Positions 1 to 6,192 of a DNA stretch of 41,825 nt are shown here, piece by piece; the stretch's first letter is position 1, and each line of letters begins with the position of its first letter. The stretch covers positions 1-41,825 of the forward strand of contig JAETTP010000018.1 in assembly GCA_021769035.1 (NCBI GenBank), written 5' to 3'. Position numbers and translations under genes: made by a program. This DNA is from Bacillota bacterium. Lineage in GTDB: Bacteria; Bacillota; Dehalobacteriia; UBA4068; UBA4997. The notes beneath the pieces are model-generated. The model did not search any database and had not been told where the DNA came from. It worked only from the letters and a program-made list of their open reading frames with translations.

Positions 1-148
1 TTCGATTGATTCCTCAATCATTTCTTTTCAAAGGATTTGCAGGGAAATTTTCATTTCCTTACTCATCTCTTATGCTTGAACTTGGCTGCTCACTATTTAG
101 TTCTCAAAGATCCGTTTCTCTCGCCGCCGTTTGACCAGCGACTTTATT
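1..148 (-). other. rRNA operon leader (5' part of an rrn transcript leaving the window)
   Basis: Read leftwards, the transcript from the promoter at 149-177 contains GATCTTTGAGAACTAAATAG, the boxA-like stretch typical of leaders ahead of 16S rRNA in Bacillota. A GATTGA-TTCC-TCAATC hairpin lies at about 4-19. No rRNA sequence is present inside the window; the 16S gene is inferred to start just left of base 1. No protein-coding gene is visible in 1-567, and the ORFs listed there look like chance frames. Confidence 0.75.
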
Positions 149-177
149 ATTTTAACACACTCGCATTCGTTTGTCAA
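149..177 (-). promoter_or_regulatory. rrn promoter, gene-proximal
   Basis: On the minus strand the sequence reads TTGACA (172-177), 17 bases, TAAAAT (149-154), followed by AATAAAGTCGC, which closely resembles Bacillus-type rrn promoters. An A-rich tract like an UP element lies just upstream (about 181-210). It drives the rRNA leader to the left. Confidence 0.85.
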
Positions 178-321
178 TACCCTTTTTTAACTTTTTTCAA
201 ATTTTTCCAGCCGGTTTTCTTGGCTACCAGCCCCAACCGCACCGGAAGATTTGTTAAGCAAAAACCCTGTATTAACCCCCGCCAGCGCCTTATCAGAGGC
301 GCGCTCAGCGAGTGCTTATAT

Positions 322-350
322 ATAATAACACTTTCCTACCCGTTTGTCAA
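322..350 (-). promoter_or_regulatory. rrn promoter, distal (tandem)
   Basis: On the minus strand: TTGACA (345-350), 17 bases, TATTAT (322-327), with an A-rich tract upstream. The words TTGACAAACG occur in both this promoter and the one at 149-177, as expected for tandem duplicated rRNA promoters about 170 bases apart. Confidence 0.75.
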
Positions 351-514
351 CACCAAAATTAGAAATTTTTCAACTTTTTAACAACTTTTTCACACTCTCA
401 CGCCATGCTGTCAATCTTTATTCCCTCCCGCCTCGCCAAAACCTGCAAATTTGCCCATTTTTCCGCTTTTTTGCCGCCACGCCATTTAGTTTTTCAACAA
501 CTTAAACACCGAAA

Positions 515-542
515 GGCAGCCCTGGCCCACGCCAAAGCTGCC
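515..542 (-). terminator. Hairpin terminator after the CHAP-SLH gene
   Basis: On the minus strand GGCAGCTTTGGC-GTGG-GCCAGGGCTGCC forms a 12-bp stem (two G-U pairs) followed by TTTCGGTGTTT. It lies 25 bases after the stop codon of the 1243-residue protein. The T-run is short, so termination may be partial. Confidence 0.6.
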
Positions 543-567
543 CTCCGTCCCATTTCTTCTATTATAA

Positions 568-3500
568 TTACTTCACGCTTTCCGCAAAGCGCATTAACAG
601 CATAGCCACCTCGGCCCGGCTTGCCTTATCAGCCGGCCGCAGTCTGCCCTCGTCGCCGTTCAGCAGCCCGGCGCCCACAGCCCACTGCACCGCTTCCTCG
701 GCCCAGTCAGCCACCGCCGCGCTGTCCGCAAAGCCGCTCAAATCGCCGCGCGCGCTCGCGTCCAGTCCCTTAAATTGCGCGTAACGGAACAATATCGCCG
801 CCAGCTGCTCCCGCGTGATATAATCCTCCGGCGCAAACTCCAGCTCATTGTAACCTTTCACCACGCCGTTGGCAGCCGCCCAGGCCACCGCCTCGCTATA
901 CCACTGGCCGCCGGCAACGTCACCGAACCCGCCGCCATTCGCCGCCGGCTCTTTCTCCAAACGGTGCAGCATAGTCACAATCATCGCCCGCGTGGTGTCC
1001 GCGTTCGGCTCAAAGCCCTTTTCCGTGCCTTTCATCAAGCCGTTATTATACACGTAAGCAATCGCCTCGCTGTACCAGGCGTTATTCTGCACATCGCCAA
1101 ACACGCCGGCAATCTCCCCTGCCGCCGCTGCCTTATCGCCGCCCGGCTGGTTCGTTTCCGCGCCCGGCTTGGTTTCCGTGCTTTCGGTGCCCGCCGCTGG
1201 TTTAGTCACCGGCCTATGGCTGCCGCCGCCACCGGAACTGCCGCCAGTATTACCACCAGGATTATTACCCGGTTCCTCCTGAGCATTGCTAAATACTGCC
1301 ATAAGCTCCTTGTTTTCCGCTATCTTAAAGCTGAAAACTGCTTCTGTACTTACCAAACTGCCATCGGTCAAATCTTGCCAACCCATAAATAGATAGCCGT
1401 TTACCGGAATTGCTTTCACTGTAACCTGAGCATCTGCCTCAAAAATACCGCTGCCCTCAACAGTGCCACCAGCTTCTGTATTAGTGCTTGGCCTTACTGC
1501 ATAATGAACTTTTTCATCGCTATTGTCAACCGACTCAAAAATTGCGTGCAAAATACAATCCGCCGCTGCCTCAAAGCTATACTCCTGCGCTGTACTCAAA
1601 ACCTGGTTAATATCTTCCTGCTTCACCCAAGCCACAAAACGTTGCCCAGCGTCAGGCATTGCTTTAACCGTTACCTTTTCCCCCAGTATATAAATGCCTG
1701 CACCACTAACTGTGCCACCCACATTATGGCTTAAAGCAACCGCGCAAACCCGGTCCTCTTCTTTCTCCTGCTCAGTTTGAAAAACTGCCTTTAGCTGCAC
1801 GTCCGCGTCAGCCCGCAGGCTATAAACACTCTGGCTGCTCACAATCCGGCCCTCCGCTTGCCAGTTTGCAAATTTCCAACCATTGTTAGCTTCTGCCCGT
1901 ACAGTCAAACTATCGCCTTGATTGTAAATGCCGCCGCCGCGCACAGTGCCGCCCTCTGCCGGCTCCGCACTCAAGCGCACGCTATATTTCACCGCCGGCG
2001 CAGACGGTGTCGGCTGGTCGGGGTCAGTCACCGGCAGCAGCTCAAACAGGGCCGTCAATGCTCTGTCCGCCGTTGCCTCAAAACTATAATTAGCCTCCTG
2101 GCTCACAAAATCAGTCCTGCCAGCTTCCTGCCAGCCCACAAACTTATAGCCCTCATCGGCAACAGCCTGCAAGGCAACCATTTCTCTCTGCTTGTAAGTG
2201 CCGCCGCCGTTAGCCGAACCGCCAACACTGGCAGACACCGTCACCCGATATGCAGGTATCACCGGCTCCGGTATTTCGCTGAAGCACGCCGTCAGGCTAC
2301 GATTAGCGTTGGCTGTAAATGTGTAAACCGCCTCCGTACTCACAATTTGCCCATTAGCCACGTCCTGCCAACCAGCAAACTGATAGCCTCCGCCAGGCGT
2401 TGCCGTTAACGTCACCGGTAAGCCCTCGCGATAAGTGCCGCCGCCCTTAGCGCTGCCGCCAGCCTGTGCACCAACGCTCACAGTATAATTATTATATATG
2501 GTAAATTTCTTTTGCACAATGCCTGAAGCCCAACTGCGATACCTCTTATTCAATGCCTGAATGCTTATAATGTAATTTCCAGGCTCCAAGGCTCCGGCTC
2601 TTGTATAGCTGGTAACATCTCCCACCTGCGCAGTATCCAATCGTGTTTCCGTACCATCAGCCGCCACCTTATACAATGCCAGCTGATAGTAACGCGCGTC
2701 CCACTTATCAGCCACCGGCACTGCTTTCCATTTGCAAGTAATTCCGTTGCTGTCGTAGCTAACCGTAAAGCCAGTTGGGGTTGCTGGCTGAGCCGGTTTA
2801 GTATAATTAATTTTATTTATACTAAAGGTTTGGTTCGCATTACCATTATATAGGGCGATGTTTGTGTTTGTGCCATTTGCAACCGCAGCTCCCACGGTTT
2901 TTGTCGGTATATTTAATGAAAACATATTAAAACCCGGCCGCCAAGGAAAGTTTACGCTTGAAGCCAAGTGGTATTTACCACCGTTAAGCACACCCATAAT
3001 ATACCAACGCTGAGCAAGCGTATTCTTACTACCAGCCCAAGCAACCACCTGCTGCCCCGACTCTGCCACAGCGTCTTTAATTGTTAATCTCCAACTATTA
3101 TATTCATTTGTGATATTATAATACCCACTACTATTACGTACAAAATGCCATATCTGTTTTGTATCGTTGTTATTATAGGTTTGGGTTGTTTTCACGTCCA
3201 TATATTTTAAATTATTGGAAGTTTGCAACACATCGTTACTTGCTAAATAGGAAACCTTTTTGCCGTTATAACTTATAGTTGCGTAAAAATCATCACCCAA
3301 ATTGGTAGGTATATTTTTCGCGTCAACCTTTATAATTTGGAAAGTTTGCGCGTCACTGAAGCCCTCGCCGGCCTTGTAACGGTTATTCCACAGCCAAATA
3401 TTGCGCCCCTCCAAAGGATTGCCGTCAATGCCCGCGTATATATCCATTACAAAATCCTGACTGCCATTAATTGGCGTAATATAGCATTTCTTTTGGCTGC

Positions 3501-4299
3501 CGCAGACATACCATTTATGACTAATACTATCATTTGATGGTTCTGGCACCAAGTTTATATTCGTCTGCGCAGCGTATTTACCACCCGCAAAATTTAAACA
3601 CTGCCCGTCCGCCATATTAATAATATTATAGCTGCCATCGTTTTGAGCAATGAAATACCACAGTTGCCCAAGTTCGCCCTCTTTTTTGCTGCCCAACTGA
3701 GCGTTTTGGTTAACATTCTCCACGTACAAACCACTGGCCGGATTGTAAATGTAAGCATAAAAACCGTTGCCAATATCCGACCAATGTAAAGGGTCAACCG
3801 GCTTAGGTGCTGGTTCAGGAACTTTATCAAGGTAGATATATCCTTGCGGCATACCTCGATAATCATTAGGAATTACGTGTCCATTATAAATGCCATCTTC
3901 TGAAACAACATTGCTATTTTTATCAGTAGGAGTAATTCCACCTTCATTACAAACAATCTTTCCGTTACTTCTCACCGCAGTAACATATGCAACATGCCCA
4001 TAGCCTGATGGAATTCCCAAGCCAGACGTCCAAACAGCTATGGAGCCTGCTCTCGGAACGGTTCCTGTTGCATAGCCATCTCTTTGAGCACCCGCTAACC
4101 AACTGCCGCCATTTCCCCAATTTGGTAGAGAAATGCCATGTTTACTATAAACCTGTTCCCACGCATAGTACGTACATCTAACAGTCGTTACACCACCAAT
4201 AGTTTGCCATTTACCATAGACATTGGCCCACGCCACCTGCGCCATACTCATCGCCAGCAAAACAGCCAGCAAAAGCACAGCTAAAAACTTTTTCTTCAT
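568..4299 (-). CDS. Secreted CHAP-domain wall hydrolase with ricin-like, FN3-like, InlB-type repeats and three SLH domains
   Basis: This is a surface protein of 1243 residues. A signal peptide (MKKKFLAVLLLAVLLAMSMAQVAWA) is followed by a CHAP amidase/endopeptidase domain at about 28-160, with the catalytic Cys in RCTYYAW and His in GYGHVAYV. Two ricin-type beta-trefoil-like segments follow (about 170-500, QxW words such as QLWYF and HKWYV), then an FN3-like domain (about 503-600). Five divergent InlB-type repeats come next (about 600-1025; AGGSAKGGGTY, VGGSANGGGTY and relatives, each ending near GW and F). A Gly/Thr/Pro-rich linker leads to three SLH domains (about 1070-1243), which bind pyruvylated secondary wall polymer. 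The start is supported by CAGGAGGG eight bases before ATG. A wall-bound peptidoglycan hydrolase or adhesin is inferred. The repeats and lectin-like part could bind sugars, but the ligand is unknown. Confidence 0.9.
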   Translation of the reverse strand: MKKKFLAVLLLAVLLAMSMAQVAWANVYGKWQTIGGVTTVRCTYYAWEQVYSKHGISLPNWGNGGSWLAGAQRDGYATGTVPRAGSIAVWTSGLGIPSGYGHVAYVTAVRSNGKIVCNEGGITPTDKNSNVVSEDGIYNGHVIPNDYRGMPQGYIYLDKVPEPAPKPVDPLHWSDIGNGFYAYIYNPASGLYVENVNQNAQLGSKKEGELGQLWYFIAQNDGSYNIINMADGQCLNFAGGKYAAQTNINLVPEPSNDSISHKWYVCGSQKKCYITPINGSQDFVMDIYAGIDGNPLEGRNIWLWNNRYKAGEGFSDAQTFQIIKVDAKNIPTNLGDDFYATISYNGKKVSYLASNDVLQTSNNLKYMDVKTTQTYNNNDTKQIWHFVRNSSGYYNITNEYNSWRLTIKDAVAESGQQVVAWAGSKNTLAQRWYIMGVLNGGKYHLASSVNFPWRPGFNMFSLNIPTKTVGAAVANGTNTNIALYNGNANQTFSINKINYTKPAQPATPTGFTVSYDSNGITCKWKAVPVADKWDARYYQLALYKVAADGTETRLDTAQVGDVTSYTRAGALEPGNYIISIQALNKRYRSWASGIVQKKFTIYNNYTVSVGAQAGGSAKGGGTYREGLPVTLTATPGGGYQFAGWQDVANGQIVSTEAVYTFTANANRSLTACFSEIPEPVIPAYRVTVSASVGGSANGGGTYKQREMVALQAVADEGYKFVGWQEAGRTDFVSQEANYSFEATADRALTALFELLPVTDPDQPTPSAPAVKYSVRLSAEPAEGGTVRGGGIYNQGDSLTVRAEANNGWKFANWQAEGRIVSSQSVYSLRADADVQLKAVFQTEQEKEEDRVCAVALSHNVGGTVSGAGIYILGEKVTVKAMPDAGQRFVAWVKQEDINQVLSTAQEYSFEAAADCILHAIFESVDNSDEKVHYAVRPSTNTEAGGTVEGSGIFEADAQVTVKAIPVNGYLFMGWQDLTDGSLVSTEAVFSFKIAENKELMAVFSNAQEEPGNNPGGNTGGSSGGGGSHRPVTKPAAGTESTETKPGAETNQPGGDKAAAAGEIAGVFGDVQNNAWYSEAIAYVYNNGLMKGTEKGFEPNADTTRAMIVTMLHRLEKEPAANGGGFGDVAGGQWYSEAVAWAAANGVVKGYNELEFAPEDYITREQLAAILFRYAQFKGLDASARGDLSGFADSAAVADWAEEAVQWAVGAGLLNGDEGRLRPADKASRAEVAMLLMRFAESVK

Positions 4300-4556
4300 A
4301 TTATAACCCTCCTGAAAAAAATCTTAACAGCCAACAGCCCCAAAGGCAGCCTGCTCAAACACGTGGAGGAGATAAAAAGAACACGTGAAGCCGCCTTTGC
4401 AAACTGTTTTGGCCGTCAAGATAACAAAAAATGCGCGCGCAGGTACAGTTACCCACACACGCAATAAACCCCTTGTTCAGGAGGGGTCATTCTTCTTAAA
4501 GTGCAGCAGCACAACGCAAAATCGGGCTCAAACTCTTGCAGAACGGACAAAATTGT
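4300..4556 (-). promoter_or_regulatory. Long structured 5' leader of the CHAP-SLH gene
   Basis: From the promoter at 4557-4586 the mRNA leader is about 250 nt. It can form ACCCCT-N8-AGGGGT (4468-4487) followed by TTTATT. It can also form a large hairpin in which AAAGGCGGC pairs with GCTGCCTTT (one G-U) around two CACGTG palindromes (about 4341-4398), ending shortly before the Shine-Dalgarno site. I do not recognise a known riboswitch; the c-di-AMP (ydaO) core words were looked for and not found. Confidence 0.45.
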
Positions 4557-4586
4557 ATTATACTATTTAAAGCGGTGCTGCGTCAC
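4557..4586 (-). promoter_or_regulatory. Promoter for the CHAP-SLH gene
   Basis: On the minus strand: GTGACG (4581-4586), 18 bases, TATAAT (4557-4562). The -10 box is perfect and the -35 box matches 4 of 6. The only downstream gene on this strand is the CHAP-SLH gene. Confidence 0.55.
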
Positions 4587-4667
4587 AAATAAAGCAGTTG
4601 TGTATGGATGGCCTATTCATCCTGCATAGGGGCTCTAAGGTATTGGCGTACCAAAGGCCCTGCCGCT
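4571..4667 (-). ncRNA. Candidate structured RNA (four-helix junction), unidentified
   Basis: On the minus strand AGCGG/CCGCT (4663-4667 with 4571-4575) can close a junction of three arms. The arms are GGGC...GCCC, which contains the hairpin TTGG-TACG-CCAA with a UNCG loop, then GGATG-N7-CATCC, then CTGC...GCAG. A promoter lies upstream (4693-4722). Every pair is Watson-Crick, so the strand cannot be decided from G-U pairs. A plus-strand -10-like TATACT at 4560 also exists. The family is not recognised. Confidence 0.35.
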
Positions 4668-4692
4668 ACTTTAATTGTTACCTTGCACTTCT

Positions 4693-4722
4693 ATTTTAAC
4701 TCCAAACCTTGTAGATAGTCAA
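4693..4722 (-). promoter_or_regulatory. Promoter for the structured RNA/leader region
   Basis: On the minus strand: TTGACT (4717-4722), 18 bases, TAAAAT (4693-4698). Transcription would start near 4686 and run through the junction RNA towards the CHAP-SLH leader. Confidence 0.5.
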
Positions 4723-4775
4723 GCATTATTTTCAGATTAGCCCAAATTTTTCCAAATTTTTTCAAACCCAAAACC

Positions 4776-4809
4776 AAAAGCGCCCCTACGCTCAAAGGGA
4801 CGCTTTTTT
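4776..4809 (-). terminator. Terminator after the toxin-antitoxin pair
   Basis: AAAAGCG-c-CCC...GGG-a-CGCTTTTTT forms a hairpin with A and T runs on both sides, so it can act in either direction. It ends four bases from the stop codon of the ParE-like gene. Confidence 0.7.
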
Positions 4810-4812
4810 CAT

Positions 4813-5130
4813 CTAATTTAAAATCCTTTCCCAAGCCCTACGGTTATATAAAATACGCACCACTATCACTTTGGCCTCCTCCTGACGCACCCTATAAAAA
4901 ATAAGGTAATTCGCCACCGGCAAAACTCTCAATCCCTTAGCTGCCAAATACACGTCGGCAACCAACGCCTGCCGTTCCGGCATAGTTTTAAGCGAATCAA
5001 ACGCCTTTTGAATTTCACGAATCAATTTCAATGCAGCCGACGCATTATACAGCCTATAAGCAATATAATCGGATATTTCTTCCAAATCCCTTTCCGCAGC
5101 CTCCGCAATTTCCACCTCAAACTGTTTCAT
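4813..5130 (-). CDS. ParE/RelE-family toxin of a type II toxin-antitoxin pair
   Basis: This 105-residue protein starts MKQFEVEIAEAAERDLEEISDYI and contains the family pattern: an N-terminal helix with A..DLEEI..YI, a central helix, then a beta sheet with GLRVLPVANYLIFYRV and a C-terminal VRILYNRRAWERIL. This is the fold of ParE (gyrase poison) and RelE (mRNA interferase) toxins. Sequence alone does not say which target applies, although the AWERIL ending is common in ParE-like members. The ATG at 5130 is chosen over the TTG at 5148 because it matches the family start and overlaps the antitoxin end by 14 bases, a coupling usual for such pairs. The antitoxin gene precedes it. Confidence 0.85.
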   Translation of the reverse strand: MKQFEVEIAEAAERDLEEISDYIAYRLYNASAALKLIREIQKAFDSLKTMPERQALVADVYLAAKGLRVLPVANYLIFYRVRQEEAKVIVVRILYNRRAWERILN

Positions 5131-5389
5131 CGCCAAGCCTGCTTTCAATGCGCCTTAAAACCTCGTCAGCCGGTTTAACCTTACCCAAGGCCACATCCCT
5201 AAATCCCTTTTCCAATTCAGCATAAAGCTCAAAACGCCCCACCAGCCTTTCATAAGCCTCAATGCTCATAACCGCCAAATCACCTGCGCCCTCATTAGTA
5301 ATATAAATCGGCTCATTATATTTATGGCACAACGCCGATATTTCATTGTAATTGCTGCCCAAGTCCGAACTCGGCCTAATCGTTGGCAT
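5117..5389 (-). CDS. Phd/YefM-family antitoxin
   Basis: This 90-residue protein starts MPTIRPSSDLGSNYNEISALCHKYNEPIYITNEGAGDLAVMSIEAYERL, the standard Phd/YefM DNA-binding N-terminus. A charged C-terminal tail (ELEKGFRDVALGKVKPADEVLRRIE) would wrap and neutralise the toxin. The ATG at 5389 is preceded by GGAGGGG with good spacing. The ATG at 5413 in the ORF track lies upstream of that ribosome binding site and is rejected. The first gene of the pair, it likely represses its own promoter at 5436-5464, as the family does. Confidence 0.88.
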   Translation of the reverse strand: MPTIRPSSDLGSNYNEISALCHKYNEPIYITNEGAGDLAVMSIEAYERLVGRFELYAELEKGFRDVALGKVKPADEVLRRIESRLGDETV

Positions 5390-5435
5390 ATAAAACCCCT
5401 CCCATATTTCCAATTCAATTTTTCTCCATATCTTT

Positions 5436-5464
5436 ATTATATATTATTTACCCAACAATTACAA
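5436..5464 (-). promoter_or_regulatory. Promoter of the toxin-antitoxin operon
   Basis: On the minus strand: TTGTAA (5459-5464), 17 bases, TATAAT (5436-5441). The AT-rich surroundings contain partly palindromic TAAATAATATATAAT, a possible antitoxin operator. Confidence 0.6.
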
Positions 5465-5479
5465 CCTAATCCTGCAAAC

Positions 5480-5504
5480 TTTCACCACCTGTACGCCCGA
5501 TAAA
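5480..5504. repeat. 25-base direct repeat, copy A (SLH gene 3' end duplicate)
   Basis: TTTCACCACCTGTACGCCCG followed by ATAAA is identical to 6168-6192, where it is the last part of the SCP/SLH gene (coding YRAYRW and stop). The two copies lie 688 bases apart and bracket the PBECR-like gene. Confidence 0.9.
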
Positions 5505-5622
5505 GAAAACGCCGCCCGATAGGTAAAGGGCCACGTTTCCGCGGCCCTTTTGTAATAGACTTTGGCAGGCGTCCCAGTTCCCCTGCATCTCTCATATCCT
5601 CCAATTTTTCGTTGAAAGACAT
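5482..5622 (-). CDS. Possible small protein, 46 residues, chimeric C-terminus
   Basis: A minus-strand frame too short for the ORF track reads MSFNEKLEDMRDAGELGRLP and later PRKRGPLPIGRRFLYRAYRW, then TGA. The last residues (YRAYRW) are the same as those ending the SCP/SLH protein because they lie in the duplicated 25 bases. The ribosome binding site is weak (CAGGAC). The frame spans a strong hairpin, AAAGGGCC-N10-GGCCCTTT (about 5527-5552), which could instead be a terminator for the upstream gene. It may be a real small gene, a remnant, or chance; the function is unknown. Confidence 0.3.
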   Translation of the reverse strand: MSFNEKLEDMRDAGELGRLPKSITKGPRKRGPLPIGRRFLYRAYRW

Positions 5623-5701
5623 TGTCCTGCCAGCGGCGTGTGGTCGGGACGAAATTTACCACCTCAAAGCCTATCCATATCCTATTAACATTATAACAAA
5701 T

Positions 5702-6085
5702 TTATTCATGTTTGTAAAGAATTTTCTTGTTTCTTAAAAGTCGATTATATTCCTTTTTTCGAACCTTTATAAAAGTAATCACAGAGTTTTTTAAATCCAC
5801 AGCCTCAGATACAGCAATCAATCTAAGCGCCAAACGAAAACACTCCGATTTTTCGATATCAAAAAACTCTTTCAACACCATTGCCGTAGCCGGTCTTTCA
5901 TCTTGAAGTATATAATCAGGATTTGCAACAATTTCTGAAATATAACAGCCAAAACTTCTGTAAACTCCAGGGTGCCTTGCCTCAATATGCTGAATTCGCT
6001 CATCTGTAATAACAACATCTTCTGTCGCAATATCTCCAGCAACACAGCTATATATTTCTCTAGCAAGTTTACCAATATAATACAA
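5702..6085 (-). CDS. PBECR-type RNase-fold protein (barnase/EndoU/colicin/RelE-like)
   Basis: The protein has 127 residues. The pattern YIGKL...VVITDERIQHIEARHPGVY...ISEIVANPDYILQDERPATAMVLKEF...LRL...NSVITFIKVRKKEYNRLLRNKKILYKHE matches, from memory, the stand-alone PBECR nuclease-fold proteins common in Clostridia and at phage or mobile-element ends. His and Lys/Arg residues in EARHPG and in the C-terminal part are candidates for the RNase site. It probably starts at TTG (6085), with GAGG eight bases upstream; no in-frame ATG exists before an upstream stop. It has its own consensus promoter, is flanked by 25-base repeats, and has lower G+C than its neighbours, which suggests acquisition. 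Whether it is a toxin or a repressor-like protein is not shown. Confidence 0.7.
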   Translation of the reverse strand: MYYIGKLAREIYSCVAGDIATEDVVITDERIQHIEARHPGVYRSFGCYISEIVANPDYILQDERPATAMVLKEFFDIEKSECFRLALRLIAVSEAVDLKNSVITFIKVRKKEYNRLLRNKKILYKHE

Positions 6086-6123
6086 GGCTGAAACCTCATT
6101 TACACTTTTCTATTTCAACTCCT

Positions 6124-6152
6124 AGTATATCATCAATAATAACCATTGTCAA
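6124..6152 (-). promoter_or_regulatory. Promoter of the PBECR-like gene
   Basis: On the minus strand: TTGACA (6147-6152), 17 bases, TATACT (6124-6129). It begins 16 bases after the direct repeat that ends the SCP/SLH gene, so the inserted segment carries its own promoter. Confidence 0.75.
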
Positions 6153-6167
6153 AACATTTATTAAAAG

Positions 6168-6192
6168 TTTCACCACCTGTACGCCCGATAAA
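6168..6192. repeat. 25-base direct repeat, copy B (3' end of the SCP/SLH gene)
   Basis: It is identical to 5480-5504. This copy is in frame and codes the natural C-terminus of the SCP/SLH protein. Confidence 0.9.

Noticed and set aside
386-414. Possible third rrn promoter (TTGACA at 409-414, minus strand)
   Set aside because: At 17 bases the -10 position reads GAAAAA, which is too poor to support.
4300-4722. c-di-AMP (ydaO) or other known riboswitch ahead of the CHAP-SLH gene
   Set aside because: Core words of the c-di-AMP, TPP, SAM, lysine, cobalamin, FMN and c-di-GMP classes were looked for by eye and not found.
5459-5662. 67-residue minus-strand ORF MVNFVPTTRRWQDN...
   Set aside because: No ribosome binding site or recognisable motif. 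Its frame crosses the hairpin and the repeat out of phase with the SLH tail; the 46-residue frame fits the repeat better.
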